Positions 1-7,261 of a stretch of DNA of 13,533 nt are shown here, in pieces. A program made the translations under genes and the position numbers. How positions within the stretch are numbered: position 1 is the first letter of the stretch; each line of letters begins with the position of its first letter. Below the pieces are notes generated by a model. It had not been told where the DNA came from. It was given only the letters and a program-made list of their open reading frames with translations, and searched no databases. Origin of the DNA: Pilimelia columellifera (lineage in GTDB: Bacteria; Actinomycetota; Actinomycetes; Mycobacteriales; Micromonosporaceae); assembly GCF_039532605.1 (NCBI RefSeq), contig NZ_BAAARY010000033.1, positions 1-13,533 of the forward strand, in the 5' to 3' direction.

Positions 1-96
1 TACCGAGGTGTCGCGTCTCCATCTTGGACCCCGGACCACTCGGCGCGTCGCAGCCTACGTCACCCTCGGTGATCAAACAGTTGCCCGGAAAGGCTC

Positions 97-474
97 AGTG
101 GGTTGCGCGTCGCGTCCTTCGGCTTGCTGGCGGACCTGTTCGCGCAGGTGGTTGTGCATCCGGTTCAGGGCGCCGTCGGCGGTCCAGGTCTTGAGTTAGT
201 GGTAGACGAGTTTGTGGTGCGGGAAGTGCGCGGGCAGCGCGTCCCATTGGCAGCCGGTCCGGTCGAGGTAGCGGATCGCGTCGGCGACGTCGCGGCGCGG
301 GTAGATGATGGGGCGTCCGCGGCCGGTCCCGGCGGGCACGTGCGGGGCGAGGATCATTCATTCGGCGTCGCTGGTATCGGATGGATAGTGCCGGGACCGG
401 GCGGTGGGCAGGTGATCAGCGAGGGTGGCCGGGGTGGTAGATGCGGCGGTCCCGGCGACAAGGTATACAGACAC
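97..474 (-). pseudogene. Truncated IS5-type (DUF4096) transposase relic
   Basis: Read on the minus strand from a GTG at 474, one frame gives the N-terminal DNA-binding part of an IS5/DUF4096-type transposase. Recognisable segments are ATLADHLPTARSRHYPSDTS, then PRRDVADAIRYLDRTGCQWD, then HFPHHKLVYH followed by LKTWTADGALNRMHNHL. Two in-frame stops interrupt it. TGA at 358-360 sits where the family usually has Trp after DAE, and TAA at 196-198 falls just before LKTWTADG. Family resemblance ends near 97, after DAQPT, and the DDE catalytic domain is absent, so the element was cut off or deleted at its 3' side. It cannot make active transposase. The family call rests on remembered motifs and is fairly secure; the exact start is not. 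Confidence 0.75.
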
Positions 475-477
475 CGT

Positions 478-530
478 TGGGCCTTCGATCGAGCTGCTGG
501 TTAGTCACCTTTGCTCCTACCGAAGGCCCA
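478..530. repeat. 10-bp perfect inverted repeat beside the transposase relic
   Basis: TGGGCCTTCG at 478-487 is the exact inverted complement of CGAAGGCCCA at 521-530, with 33 nt between. It lies just upstream of the relic's start. It may be the end region of the insertion sequence, part of a second truncated element, or a transcript hairpin. No target-site duplication could be identified because the other end of the element is missing. Confidence 0.5.
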
Positions 531-630
531 TCCTCATGTCCCGCCACCATGCCGAACACGAGCACGATCATCGATCTTTACCGTCACTGCCGACCACGCG
601 AACCCCTTATTTACCAGGGTCTAAGACCTG

Positions 631-1092
631 TCAGGAGAGCCACTTCTGATAGTTGCCACCATTGCAGCGAAGTAGGTACACCTTGCGGGCGGTGTTGCTG
701 TCCAAACAGAAGCCGGTCGCCAGGTGCCAGAGAGTGTTGGCGCCGGCGTATGTCCCATTCCATCTCTGATAGTCTCCGCCGTTACAGTATAGGGTGTATA
801 CCTGCCCTCCGCTGGTACTGTCCAAACACAATTTTGTGGCGACGTTCCATAGGAACATGTTACCTCGGGTGTCATCTCGAACTTCCCACTTCTGGAAGTT
901 GCCGCCATTGCAAGCGTGGGTATAAACATTGCCATCACCGTTGCTGTCCAGGCATAAACCAGTCGCCGAGCTTTTGTACACTTTGTATTCCCGCAGCACA
1001 CTGATCGGTGTAGCATGGGCGGGAATGGCAGGCAGCGTCGTCAGCGCCGTCACACCGGTGGCGAGCGCCGCCGCAATCATTGCTGTTTTCAT
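631..1092 (-). CDS. Secreted ricin-B-type beta-trefoil lectin-like protein
   Basis: This is a 153-residue protein. A signal peptide covers residues 1-27: MKTAM start, hydrophobic alanine/leucine core, likely cleavage after AHA. The mature part is a set of three homologous units. Each has a CLDS motif (Cys47, Cys89, Cys129), a second Cys in a YCNGG-like turn (Cys61, Cys103, Cys143) and a terminal QxW motif (Q67-W69, Q109-W111, Q149-W151). This is the signature of the ricin-B/CBM13 beta-trefoil fold, which binds sugars; here there is no attached catalytic domain. The start at 1092 is preferred over the longer frame reaching 1308 because AAGGAA lies about 8 nt upstream and the signal peptide begins exactly there. 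Base composition is clearly less GC-rich than most of the window, suggesting recent acquisition. The sugar ligand cannot be predicted. Confidence 0.85.
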   Translation of the reverse strand: MKTAMIAAALATGVTALTTLPAIPAHATPISVLREYKVYKSSATGLCLDSNGDGNVYTHACNGGNFQKWEVRDDTRGNMFLWNVATKLCLDSTSGGQVYTLYCNGGDYQRWNGTYAGANTLWHLATGFCLDSNTARKVYLLRCNGGNYQKWLS

Positions 1093-1594
1093 AGTTTCAA
1101 TTCCTTCCGGATACAGTGAGGGATTCCGAAACGGATGCTGGTGAGTTGCCGCTGAAGCAACATGACGGGGCCTTATAAGAAAGAGGAACGCTTCCGACAT
1201 GCTTGCCACTGATGAGCGGGCCCATGGGTCGCTTTCGGATTGAGAGGAAGATTCAGGGTAGCCACTGAGCAATCTCTCGGGTACCGCCAGGCTAGGCCTG
1301 GTATTCAATCACCACCACACGGATTGCGGGTCGGCTACATCAGCCGCCAACTTGACGTGGCCGCTGATCCCGTAGCGCTTCCCTCCGGCAAGGATGAGAA
1401 GGGCTCATCGTGAAACTAAGGGTACACTAAACATAAACGAGCACATACCCGAGTCGATGCTGTATGTATAGGGCCTGCAAAAGGTCCTAACACGATCCTT
1501 GGGTTCAGCCGGTCGTAGCATCTGATTCATTAGCAACCTCGTGTTCTAACGCATTCATTTACCCGACCCTCTGTCGCGTCCCTGTTTAACCTCG
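1093..1594. other. Intergenic region, lower GC, no convincing gene
   Basis: About 500 nt between two minus-strand secreted-protein genes. The part near 1093-1110 carries the lectin gene's ribosome binding site; its promoter must lie further right, but no convincing -35/-10 pair was found. On the minus strand, about 1315-1395 reads open for roughly 25 codons (GGKRYGISGHVKLAADVADP, then QSVWW and stop). This could be the tail of a lost gene but has no start and no recognisable family. The 1420-1580 part is AT-richer than its surroundings, with no clear repeat or RNA. Confidence 0.5.
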
Positions 1595-2665
1595 TTAGCC
1601 GAGAATGCGTTTGACTGCAAGGTCTTGCACGTTAACCTCACCGATGGTGAGGTCCTGGTTGAGGACCCATGCCAGGCGTGAGTCGTTGCTGAATTCGATC
1701 GCTTGGCGGGGGCCTCTGAGTCCGGTGACCGTGCCCAATTCTGCTCCCGTATCGGGGTTAAGGGCGGTCAGCGTGTCATTGCCGAGGTTGCCGCTGAGCA
1801 ATACCTTTTCGTTGGGTGCGAGAGCGGCGCCGTAGGGGCGGTGGCCGACCTTAATCTTGGTTTGGACGCCGGTGTCGGTGTCGATAATGGAAACGGTGTC
1901 GTCGCCGCTGTCGGCGGCGAACAGGCGGTCACCGTCACGGCTAACAGACAACCCGCGTACCTCGATGAACCTTCCAATTTGGCCGATCCGCTCGTTTGTC
2001 TTGGTGCTTACTTTCGCGATGTGCTGGGCACCGATGTCGGTCACATAGACGACGTTGTGTTTTGGGGCGATTTTGATGCCTTGCCGCGGTTGGACGAAGC
2101 CGGTGATAACGACCTTCGGTCGCCGTGTGGATGGATGGATCACTGTGACTATACCCGCGGCGTGGTTGGTGGCATACAGGTTTCCGCCCTCATCGGACTG
2201 GGCCGTGCCAAACACTCCCACGCCCAGCGGCAGCCGCTGTATGACTTTGTGAGTCTGCAACGATATTTGGTCCAGCACGCCGAGGGTGTCGTCGGACACG
2301 GAGATACTCCGGCCGTCTGGCTCGAATAGAATGTTTCGTGGGCTGGTGTAACCGCCGATTTCGGCGATGCGGTGGCCGTCCTTCAAGTCGATCACGCGCA
2401 GGACCTGGTGTTCGGAGCTGGTCACCACGGCGACGCTCTGATCGGGGCTGACGGCCATGCTGTTATTGCTGATTGATTTGGCGAACGGAGCGGGAATGTT
2501 GTTGACATAGCCGCTGTAGGCGCCGATTCCATAGGGCACCGTGTCTTCGCGGATGCGGTCGGTCGCGAACGAAGGTGTGTCAGCGAACGTCATCGCGCTC
2601 GGTAGCACCAGCGCGGCGGCGGCCAGACCTACTGCTATCCGGTGGGTCACTTCAAGTTGTTTCAC
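1595..2665 (-). CDS. Secreted YVTN-type seven-blade beta-propeller protein
   Basis: This is a 356-residue protein made of an N-terminal Sec signal peptide (about residues 1-29, cleavage likely after TFA) followed by a propeller. About seven units of roughly 40 residues can be marked out. Their recurring elements are a PxxI/L..SPD start (MAVSPDQS, ILFEPDGR, IKIAPKHN, LSVSRDGD, AALAPNEK, IEFSNDSR), a Y/FVTN-like strand (LYATNHAAG, VYVTDIGA, LFAADSGDD), and a V.VID...T strand (VRVIDLKDG, VSIIDTDTG). This matches the YVTN/cytochrome-D1-like beta-propeller family, whose extracellular members act as binding scaffolds; no enzymatic residues are evident. The GTG at 2665 is chosen over the frame extending to 2854 because GAGGAGA lies about 8 nt upstream and the signal peptide starts there. 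It follows the two-component operon on the same strand by 255 nt, so co-transcription is possible but unproven. Composition is less GC-rich than the kinase gene. Confidence 0.8.
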   Translation of the reverse strand: MKQLEVTHRIAVGLAAAALVLPSAMTFADTPSFATDRIREDTVPYGIGAYSGYVNNIPAPFAKSISNNSMAVSPDQSVAVVTSSEHQVLRVIDLKDGHRIAEIGGYTSPRNILFEPDGRSISVSDDTLGVLDQISLQTHKVIQRLPLGVGVFGTAQSDEGGNLYATNHAAGIVTVIHPSTRRPKVVITGFVQPRQGIKIAPKHNVVYVTDIGAQHIAKVSTKTNERIGQIGRFIEVRGLSVSRDGDRLFAADSGDDTVSIIDTDTGVQTKIKVGHRPYGAALAPNEKVLLSGNLGNDTLTALNPDTGAELGTVTGLRGPRQAIEFSNDSRLAWVLNQDLTIGEVNVQDLAVKRILG

Positions 2666-2920
2666 TTGCTTTCTCCTCGGTGGAGACGGATGCGCGGACT
2701 GCCTAAGCCTGTCCGCCAGTCGCATCGCATCCCATCCCGCTGCCGGGCCGCTTTTGGTGGTGCTGGCGGTACCTTGCCGGCGCGGAGTTCCCGCGAGGCG
2801 CGCCACCATGCCCACCGTCGGACCAACAGGCGTAGAGGGTGGCGACGTGATCACTCACTCTTGGGGGTCCGGGAAGAAGGTCGATACTGTGCAGTTCGCC
2901 GGTGGCGCGGGGATAGCGGG

Positions 2921-3577
2921 CTACCGGGACCGCGTGTCGCCGAGGTAGCGCAGCACCGCGGTGACCCGCCGATCGGCGCGGTCGTGGGGAGGAAGGTCGA
3001 GCTTGACGAAGATGTTGCGGATGTGTTTGTGTACCGCACCTTCGGTCACGAACAGCCGTTCGGCGATCGCGGTGTTGCCCAGGCCTTCGGCCATCAGGGC
3101 TAGCACGTCTCGCTCCCGCGGACTCAGCCTAGCTAGCGTGCCGTCGGGCCGGCCCCGGACTAGCAGCTGCCTGACGACCTCTGGGTCGATGGCGGTGCCG
3201 CCACCGGCGACGCGGTGCAGCGCGATTAGGAACTCGTCGACTCGGCCCACCCGCTCCTTGAGCAAGTAACCCAGGCGGACGGCACCGGCGGCCAGTAGCT
3301 CGGTTGCGAAGGCCTGCTCAACGTACGCCGAGAGCACGAGGACGGCCAGGTCCGGCTGCCGCCGGCGCGCCTCGACGGCAGCGACGATACCCTCGTCGGT
3401 ATGCGTCGGCGGCATCCGCACGTCCACGATGGCGGTGTCCGGCTGGTGGGCCTCCACGGCCGCCAGGAACTGCTCAGGTGAGTTGGCGGTGGCCACGACG
3501 TCCAGCGACTCGGCCCGCAGCAGCAGCGCCAGCCCCTCCCGCAGCAGCGGGTCATCCTCGGCGATCACGATCCGCAT
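2921..3577 (-). CDS. NarL/LuxR-family response regulator
   Basis: This 218-residue regulator has a receiver domain (1-120) and a C-terminal LuxR-type helix-turn-helix (about 148-212). The receiver shows the acidic pair D8-D9, phospho-acceptor D52 in AIVDVRMPP, S83 in VLSAY and K107 in LLKERV. The effector domain contains LSPRERDVLALMAEGLGNTA followed by IAERLFVTEGAVHKHIRNIF, the GerE/LuxR signature. Its start overlaps the end of the sensor-kinase gene by 13 nt, so the two are translationally coupled and form a cognate pair. The partner kinase would phosphorylate D52 and switch on promoter binding. Target genes are unknown; the adjacent secreted beta-propeller gene downstream is one candidate by position only. 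Confidence 0.93.
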   Translation of the reverse strand: MRIVIAEDDPLLREGLALLLRAESLDVVATANSPEQFLAAVEAHQPDTAIVDVRMPPTHTDEGIVAAVEARRRQPDLAVLVLSAYVEQAFATELLAAGAVRLGYLLKERVGRVDEFLIALHRVAGGGTAIDPEVVRQLLVRGRPDGTLARLSPRERDVLALMAEGLGNTAIAERLFVTEGAVHKHIRNIFVKLDLPPHDRADRRVTAVLRYLGDTRSR

Positions 3578-4818
3578 GGCAACTCCACCCTTACACTAGT
3601 CGGCCCGCCCCCGGGACTGGTCACAGACAGGGTCCCGTCGTACGCCTCGACCCGGCGACGGATTCCCGTCAGCCCGGATCCGCGGGCTTCGTCGGCACCG
3701 CCGAGCCCGTCGTCGTGAACACACAGCCGCAGCCGGTCGCCGTCACGCCGGACAGTCACCGTGGCCAGTGCCGCTCCGCTGTGGCGGGTCACGTTCGTGA
3801 GCGCCTCGGCCACGATGAAGTAGGCAGTAGCCTCGACGGAGGCGGCGCATCGCCCGGGCAGGTCCACGTCGAGCTGGCACGGAACGGGGCAGCTGCTGGT
3901 GAGGCCGTTTAGGGCGCCGATTAGGCCCCGGTCGGCCAGGACGGGCGGGAGGATGCCACGCACGATGCTGCGCAACTCGGCCAGCGCCTGCTCGGCGGCG
4001 TCCTGGGCGCGGCCCAGCGCGGAGTCGGCGGTGGCCGGGTCTCGGCTCAGCGCCTGGCGGGCCGCCCCGAGTAGCACGGTGACAGCGACCATACGGTTCT
4101 GCGTGCCGTCGTGCAGGGACCGTTCGATGCGTCGCAACTCGGCGGCGTGCGCGTCGAGCGCGGCGGCTCGGGTGGCGGTCAGCTGGACGACCCGGACGGA
4201 CAGGTCGGCGTCACCGGGCGGCGTGAGCAGCCTGTGCCCTGCCCAGGCCTGAATTCGGGCCAGCACGGGACCGACCCCGATCACCACCGCCACCCAGCCG
4301 ACGCCGAGAAGTCCCACGGCCAAGGCGTCGGCCAGACCATCGATGCGCCAGAACACCAGGCCAGGACCACCAGCCTCGGGTGAGATCAGCCGGTACCAGA
4401 GCGGAAAGGTAAGGCTCTGCGCGGCGTGCAGTGGCAAAGTCAGCCCGACGACGCCGATGCCTAGGCCGAAAGTGCCGTGCACCGCCACCCAGGCGAACTC
4501 GCGCCGGACACCGGTGTCCCGCACCGCCGCGTTCAACGAGCCAGGCGGCGGAACCGGCGCGATGATTTCCGGGCCCCACCGGGCCAACCGGATCCGCTCC
4601 CGGTCCGCGACGGCCCGGGTCACTAGGACCACCGACGGTGCCAGCAGCAGACCCGCGCCCAGGACGCAGGCCATGGCCACCACCAAACCGTAGAACAGAG
4701 CAGCAAGCGCCAGCAGCGACGTGGCCAGGCCCCCGACAAGGTGTTCCAGGGCGTCGACGGAGGCGCGAACCCGGTCCAGCAAATAGGCCCGCACCGCGCC
4801 CGTGCGGTCGCCCTCCAT
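3565..4818 (-). CDS. HisKA_3 (DesK/NarX-like) sensor histidine kinase with membrane sensor domain
   Basis: This 417-residue kinase has an N-terminal membrane domain with about four hydrophobic segments (roughly 28-46, 48-66, 113-130, 161-183). The layout resembles the Putative Sensor family (PF13796) common in actinomycetes. The HisKA_3 dimerisation box follows, RIERSLHDGTQNRMVAV, with phospho-accepting H236. Next is an HATPase_c domain with the N-box AEALTNVTRHS (N342), the DDGLGG G1 box (369-374) and the GSGLTGIRRRV G2 box (from 380). The ATG at 4818 is preferred to a GTG six bases upstream because GAGAGG is correctly placed before it. Its 3' end overlaps the response-regulator start, giving an operon order of kinase then regulator. 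The stimulus is not predictable; sensing is probably within or at the membrane because no large extracellular loop is present. Confidence 0.9.
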   Translation of the reverse strand: MEGDRTGAVRAYLLDRVRASVDALEHLVGGLATSLLALAALFYGLVVAMACVLGAGLLLAPSVVLVTRAVADRERIRLARWGPEIIAPVPPPGSLNAAVRDTGVRREFAWVAVHGTFGLGIGVVGLTLPLHAAQSLTFPLWYRLISPEAGGPGLVFWRIDGLADALAVGLLGVGWVAVVIGVGPVLARIQAWAGHRLLTPPGDADLSVRVVQLTATRAAALDAHAAELRRIERSLHDGTQNRMVAVTVLLGAARQALSRDPATADSALGRAQDAAEQALAELRSIVRGILPPVLADRGLIGALNGLTSSCPVPCQLDVDLPGRCAASVEATAYFIVAEALTNVTRHSGAALATVTVRRDGDRLRLCVHDDGLGGADEARGSGLTGIRRRVEAYDGTLSVTSPGGGPTSVRVELPCGS

Positions 4819-5159
4819 CGCCACCTCTCGACCAGTGCAAGGGCCTCAACGCCCAGATGGACGGGAATCGGGCGCGAGCGAAGTACAGCCTGCGCTACCA
4901 CCGGTGACGTGCTGGCGGGAACGCCTTGGCCACAACCAGCTCATAGTGTCATGGACATGAGCGAACTATTAGGACCGGGCCGTCGTCCCTGCTTACCCTG
5001 AGCGCAGGCCAATGCATTGGTCGCAAGCCAACTCCGCGCCAACGCGCCTTCCCGTTACGTCCGTGAACATCCTCACCTGTTGATCCACCATATCGAAGAT
5101 CAACGGTGAGCACCGACCAGCGAGGTTTTGCAGGCCACATTCGACAGTATGGAGGCCTG
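4819..5159. other. Divergent control region between sensor kinase and I36 gene
   Basis: About 340 nt separate the divergent kinase (minus) and inhibitor (plus) starts, so promoters for both should lie here. The open frames in it have no plausible coding look. I found no strong -35/-10 pair or clear operator on either strand. A GGAGG at 5151-5155 serves the plus-strand gene. Confidence 0.45.
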
Positions 5160-5524
5160 ATGCGCACCAGCCTCAAGGCCGCCGCGGCGGCCGTCGTAGC
5201 CGGCGCCGCAGCCATGCAGGTCGTCACCACCGGAGCCGCTCAGGCGGAGCGGAAGGACTGCTCCGACCGCTACGTCTGCCTCTGGGGCGACAGCAACTAC
5301 GCCGGCCGGTGCCGGTTCCAGCCGGAACACAACCTGTTCGTCTCGAACATCGGCTCCGCCAGAACGACCTGACCACGTCGATCTGGAACCGGACCGGGCG
5401 CAAGGTCTGCTTCTACAACGACACCAACCACCAGCGCCAGCTCCTCAGCCTCGACGCCGGAGGTTCAACCGCCAACGTCGGCTCGGCCGCCAACGACCGG
5501 ATCAGCTCCTTCCAACCGTTCTGA
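5160..5524 (+). pseudogene. Secreted peptidase inhibitor family I36-like protein, frameshifted
   Basis: The first frame starts at ATG 5160 with GGAGG just upstream. It encodes a signal peptide (likely cleavage after AAQA, residue 29) and a first crystallin-like motif (CSDRYVCLWGDSNYAG, then CRFQPEHNLFVSNIGSA), ending at the TGA at 5370-5372. The next frame, from about 5358, continues the same protein: QNDLTTSIWN, then KVCFYNDTNH, then VGSAANDRISSFQPF to the stop at 5522-5524. Adding one base near 5358-5362 would restore a protein of about 121 residues, the normal size and cysteine pattern of family I36 (the SMPI-like Streptomyces metalloproteinase inhibitor, a beta/gamma-crystallin fold). The gene is therefore either truly broken by a 1-nt deletion or affected by a sequence error. 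As written, a secreted 70-residue fragment would be made. Confidence 0.75.
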
Positions 5525-5594
5525 CCGCACCGGTCCAGATGACGGCCGGCCGGGGAGTGTCCGATGAAGGGCGTGACCGGCTTGGCCTGACCCG

Positions 5595-5613
5595 CCCCGC
5601 CGTTGTGGTGGGG
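5595..5613 (+). terminator. Possible hairpin terminator after the I36 gene
   Basis: CCCCGCC at 5595-5601 and GGTGGGG at 5607-5613 form a 7-bp stem (one G-U pair) around a 5-nt loop. No U tract follows, which is common for actinomycete terminators but weakens the call. Confidence 0.3.
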
Positions 5614-5629
5614 TAGAGATGGTCAAGCA

Positions 5630-5692
5630 ATGGAAGACATCATCGACGGCATCTCGAAGCCTGTGGATGCCAAGTCTCTCGCCGAGCAGTTG
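5630..5692 (+). pseudogene. Possible N-terminal scrap of an IS256-type transposase
   Basis: A 21-codon stretch from ATG 5630 reads MEDIIDGISK then PVDAKSLAEQL. It resembles the extreme N-terminus of some IS256-family transposases, where an AEQL-type helix precedes the GPGGLL motif. Resemblance stops at 5692 and the following GPGGLL-type sequence is missing. The call rests on a short remembered motif and could be chance. Confidence 0.22.
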
Positions 5693-5784
5693 CCGTCGCG
5701 GAGATGTCAGGGGTTTGGGGTCGGGTACGGCGGTGATCTTGCGGCTTGGTCTCGCGGCCGGCCTCGACGTCTACCATCGTCTTG

Positions 5785-6528
5785 GTGACCACTCCTGTGG
5801 AGCGATCTTCCGATGTCCAGACCGCCCACGTCGGGGCGCAGCAGGCTCTGCGGCTGCTGTTCGGGGTGCCGGTCGGGCTCGACGTAGCTGTTAAGGGGCT
5901 GCGCCGGGGCGGTGGTGTCTACGGCTGGTGGGCTGCTGCGTCGGTCTTTCCTGACCTGCCCGGGCCGCCGAATCCACAGGATTCGTCGCTGCGGCTGCTG
6001 TATGTGGGTCGGGCGACCAGTCTGCGGGGCCGGGTCATGCGTAACCACCTACGGCGGTCGGGTCAGTCGACTTTGCGTCGTACGCTGGCCGGGCTTCTGG
6101 TGTCCGAGGGCTATCGGACGGCCTGGACCAATCGGGTGGTCCTGGTCGCGCAGGACGAGGTGCGGTTGACGGCGTGGATGCACGCGCACCTACGGCTGAC
6201 CTGGGCTGAGGATCCCGAACCGGTCACCATCGAGGCCGAACTCGTCCGGCGCCTGCACCCGCCGCTGAACGTGCACGGCGTCGATCCCGAACACCTGCAA
6301 GCGGCTGTCGTCGCCGCCAAGCACGCCTACAACACCGCAAGCGGTCCCGCCGAGTCGTCCCCGGCATCGGAGCCCGAGGTGGCCCCGGGCGGGCGGGCAC
6401 TGACGCCCGGGGTCTGTTGCGTGAGGTATTCGACCGGGGTGGTCGCGGTGATGTCCGTGGTGGTCGAGCGGATTGCGCGGTCCCGCGGTCCGGGCGGGGC
6501 CAGCGCTCGGCCGGCGAAATCGCCCTGA
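5785..6528 (+). CDS. GIY-YIG nuclease-fold protein
   Basis: Numbered from the GTG at 5785 (247 residues), the core spans about 40-170. GGVYGWW (GVY at 44-46) and LLYVGRA (YVG at 73-75) are the two strands that name the GIY-YIG fold. R76 is the conserved arginine, NHLRRSGQSTLRRTLAGLL (from N87) the helical region, and E150 in TIEAELVRRL a good candidate for the metal-binding glutamate, followed by PPLN. Such proteins occur singly in actinomycete genomes and are annotated only as GIY-YIG family; their DNA target and role are not established. The tail after about residue 185 is low-complexity and may not fold. The start is uncertain: no good ribosome binding site precedes 5785, and an in-frame TTG lies at 5746. 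No partner such as a methylase or transposase is adjacent. Confidence 0.72.
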   Translation: MTTPVERSSDVQTAHVGAQQALRLLFGVPVGLDVAVKGLRRGGGVYGWWAAASVFPDLPGPPNPQDSSLRLLYVGRATSLRGRVMRNHLRRSGQSTLRRTLAGLLVSEGYRTAWTNRVVLVAQDEVRLTAWMHAHLRLTWAEDPEPVTIEAELVRRLHPPLNVHGVDPEHLQAAVVAAKHAYNTASGPAESSPASEPEVAPGGRALTPGVCCVRYSTGVVAVMSVVVERIARSRGPGGASARPAKSP

Positions 6529-6909
6529 GGTGAGGACGAGCCTGCCGACGCCCTGGTCGATGGCACCGCCGGAAGTTGGCGGTCGACTCGAACCGCTCAT
6601 CGCCCTACCTCTACTCGGCCGACTCACCGATCGAGTCGTCGCCCGTGGGCTCCCACGGGAACGGCCAGGCTGACCCGGGTCCCTCGCCTGCTGATGACCC
6701 GACACCGCCACACCCAGCGGGGGTGGCCGTACGCTGAAGTGAAATGCATCAGGAAACGCCCTGCGGTGTAGCCCCACCGAACGGGTGAGCAATCCGTCGT
6801 CCGGTACTCACAGTGACGAAGCTTTGAGTAGTCGCCGTGTCGCCTTGGGTGTGTTCCGTCGGGGGAGCAGCACAGGAGCAGTAAGCGGCCCACAGTGGAT
6901 AGACAACGC
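6529..6909. other. Non-coding stretch between the nuclease gene and the tRNA unit
   Basis: About 380 nt. It holds an 18-nt palindrome at 6642-6659 (listed separately) and weaker inverted repeats near 6619-6640. Open frames on both strands are arginine/proline-rich and unconvincing. It probably contains the end of the plus-strand nuclease transcript and the trailing end of the minus-strand tRNA transcript. Confidence 0.45.
6642..6659. terminator. Palindromic hairpin downstream of the GIY-YIG gene
   Basis: CCCGTGGG at 6642-6649 and CCCACGGG at 6652-6659 are exact inverted repeats separated by CT. As RNA they would fold into a 7-bp GC-rich stem with a GCUC loop on the plus strand. It lies 114 nt past the nuclease stop codon with no U tract, so it may be a terminator or a protein-binding palindrome. 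Confidence 0.35.
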
Positions 6910-6943
6910 AGGCCGTGGACTGCGTTTCCGCAGGTCACGGCCT
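6910..6943 (-). terminator. Long GAAA-loop hairpin ending the tRNA-Ser/tRNA-Arg transcript
   Basis: AGGCCGTG (6910-6917) pairs perfectly with CACGGCCT (6936-6943). Inside it, after a 2x2 internal loop, CTGCG (6920-6924) pairs with CGCAG (6929-6933). On the minus strand the loop reads GAAA, a stable tetraloop. The hairpin starts 9 nt past the tRNA-Arg 3' end, which fits a transcription terminator or 3'-processing structure. No U tract follows. Confidence 0.6.
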
Positions 6944-6952
6944 TGATCATTG

Positions 6953-7025
6953 TGCGCCCGAAGGGACTCGAACCCCTAACCTTCTGATCCGTAGTCAGAT
7001 GCTCTATCCATTGAGCTACGGGCGC
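6953..7025 (-). tRNA. tRNA-Arg (ACG)
   Basis: This 73-nt cloverleaf is on the minus strand. The acceptor stem is GCGCCCG with CGGGCGC and discriminator A. The anticodon stem is TCTGA/TCAGA around the loop CTACGGA, giving anticodon ACG. The T arm is GGGGTTCGAGTCCC-like. The 3' CCA is not encoded. It is the second gene of the unit, 35 nt after tRNA-Ser. Confidence 0.95.
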
Positions 7026-7060
7026 AGGTGCTGGACCAGCATACACACCGGTTCCGAGCG

Positions 7061-7150
7061 CGGAGACTCCGGGATTCGAACCCGGGAGAGGCGGTTAACC
7101 TCAACCGCATTAGCAGTGCGGCGCCATAGACCAGACTAGGCGAAGTCTCC
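7061..7150 (-). tRNA. tRNA-Ser (GCT)
   Basis: This 90-nt class II tRNA is on the minus strand. The acceptor stem is GGAGACT with AGTCTCC and discriminator G. The anticodon stem CCGCA/TGCGG closes the loop CTGCTAA, giving anticodon GCT. A long variable arm and a TTCGAAT T-loop are present. CCA is not encoded. It is the first gene of a two-tRNA unit with its own promoter. Confidence 0.95.
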
Positions 7151-7177
7151 TCGGCGGTCGTAGACCACCGCGACACG

Positions 7178-7206
7178 AGGATACAGGTGCGTCTGGGTCG
7201 GGGCAA
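7178..7206 (-). promoter_or_regulatory. Promoter of the tRNA-Ser/tRNA-Arg unit
   Basis: On the minus strand, a -35 box TTGCCC (7206-7201) and a -10 box TATCCT (7183-7178) are separated by exactly 17 nt. Transcription would begin near 7171, about 20 nt before the tRNA-Ser 5' end. This is a good housekeeping-sigma promoter for a high-GC actinomycete. Confidence 0.65.
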
Positions 7207-7261
7207 AGCGGTACCGACCTCGCCCCCGTCATCACACCAGCCCAGCGCACCCGGACTGTGG

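Noticed and set aside
537..649. His-rich short frame beginning ATGTCCCGCCACC
   Set aside because: Follows the inverted repeat and could be another IS remnant, but no family could be recognised and it runs into the end of the lectin gene.
441..1004. Long plus-strand open frame opposite the lectin gene
   Set aside because: It is antisense to a gene with signal peptide, ribosome binding site and three QxW repeats, and its own translation is Cys/Arg/His-rich with no family resemblance.
1703..2329. Plus-strand open frame of about 208 codons opposite the beta-propeller gene
   Set aside because: Glycine/valine/aspartate-rich mirror of the propeller repeats in the opposite strand; no ribosome binding site and no motif.
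4211..4849. Minus-strand alternative frame within the sensor kinase
   Set aside because: Gly/Arg-rich translation; the kinase frame has all catalytic boxes and overlaps the regulator as expected.
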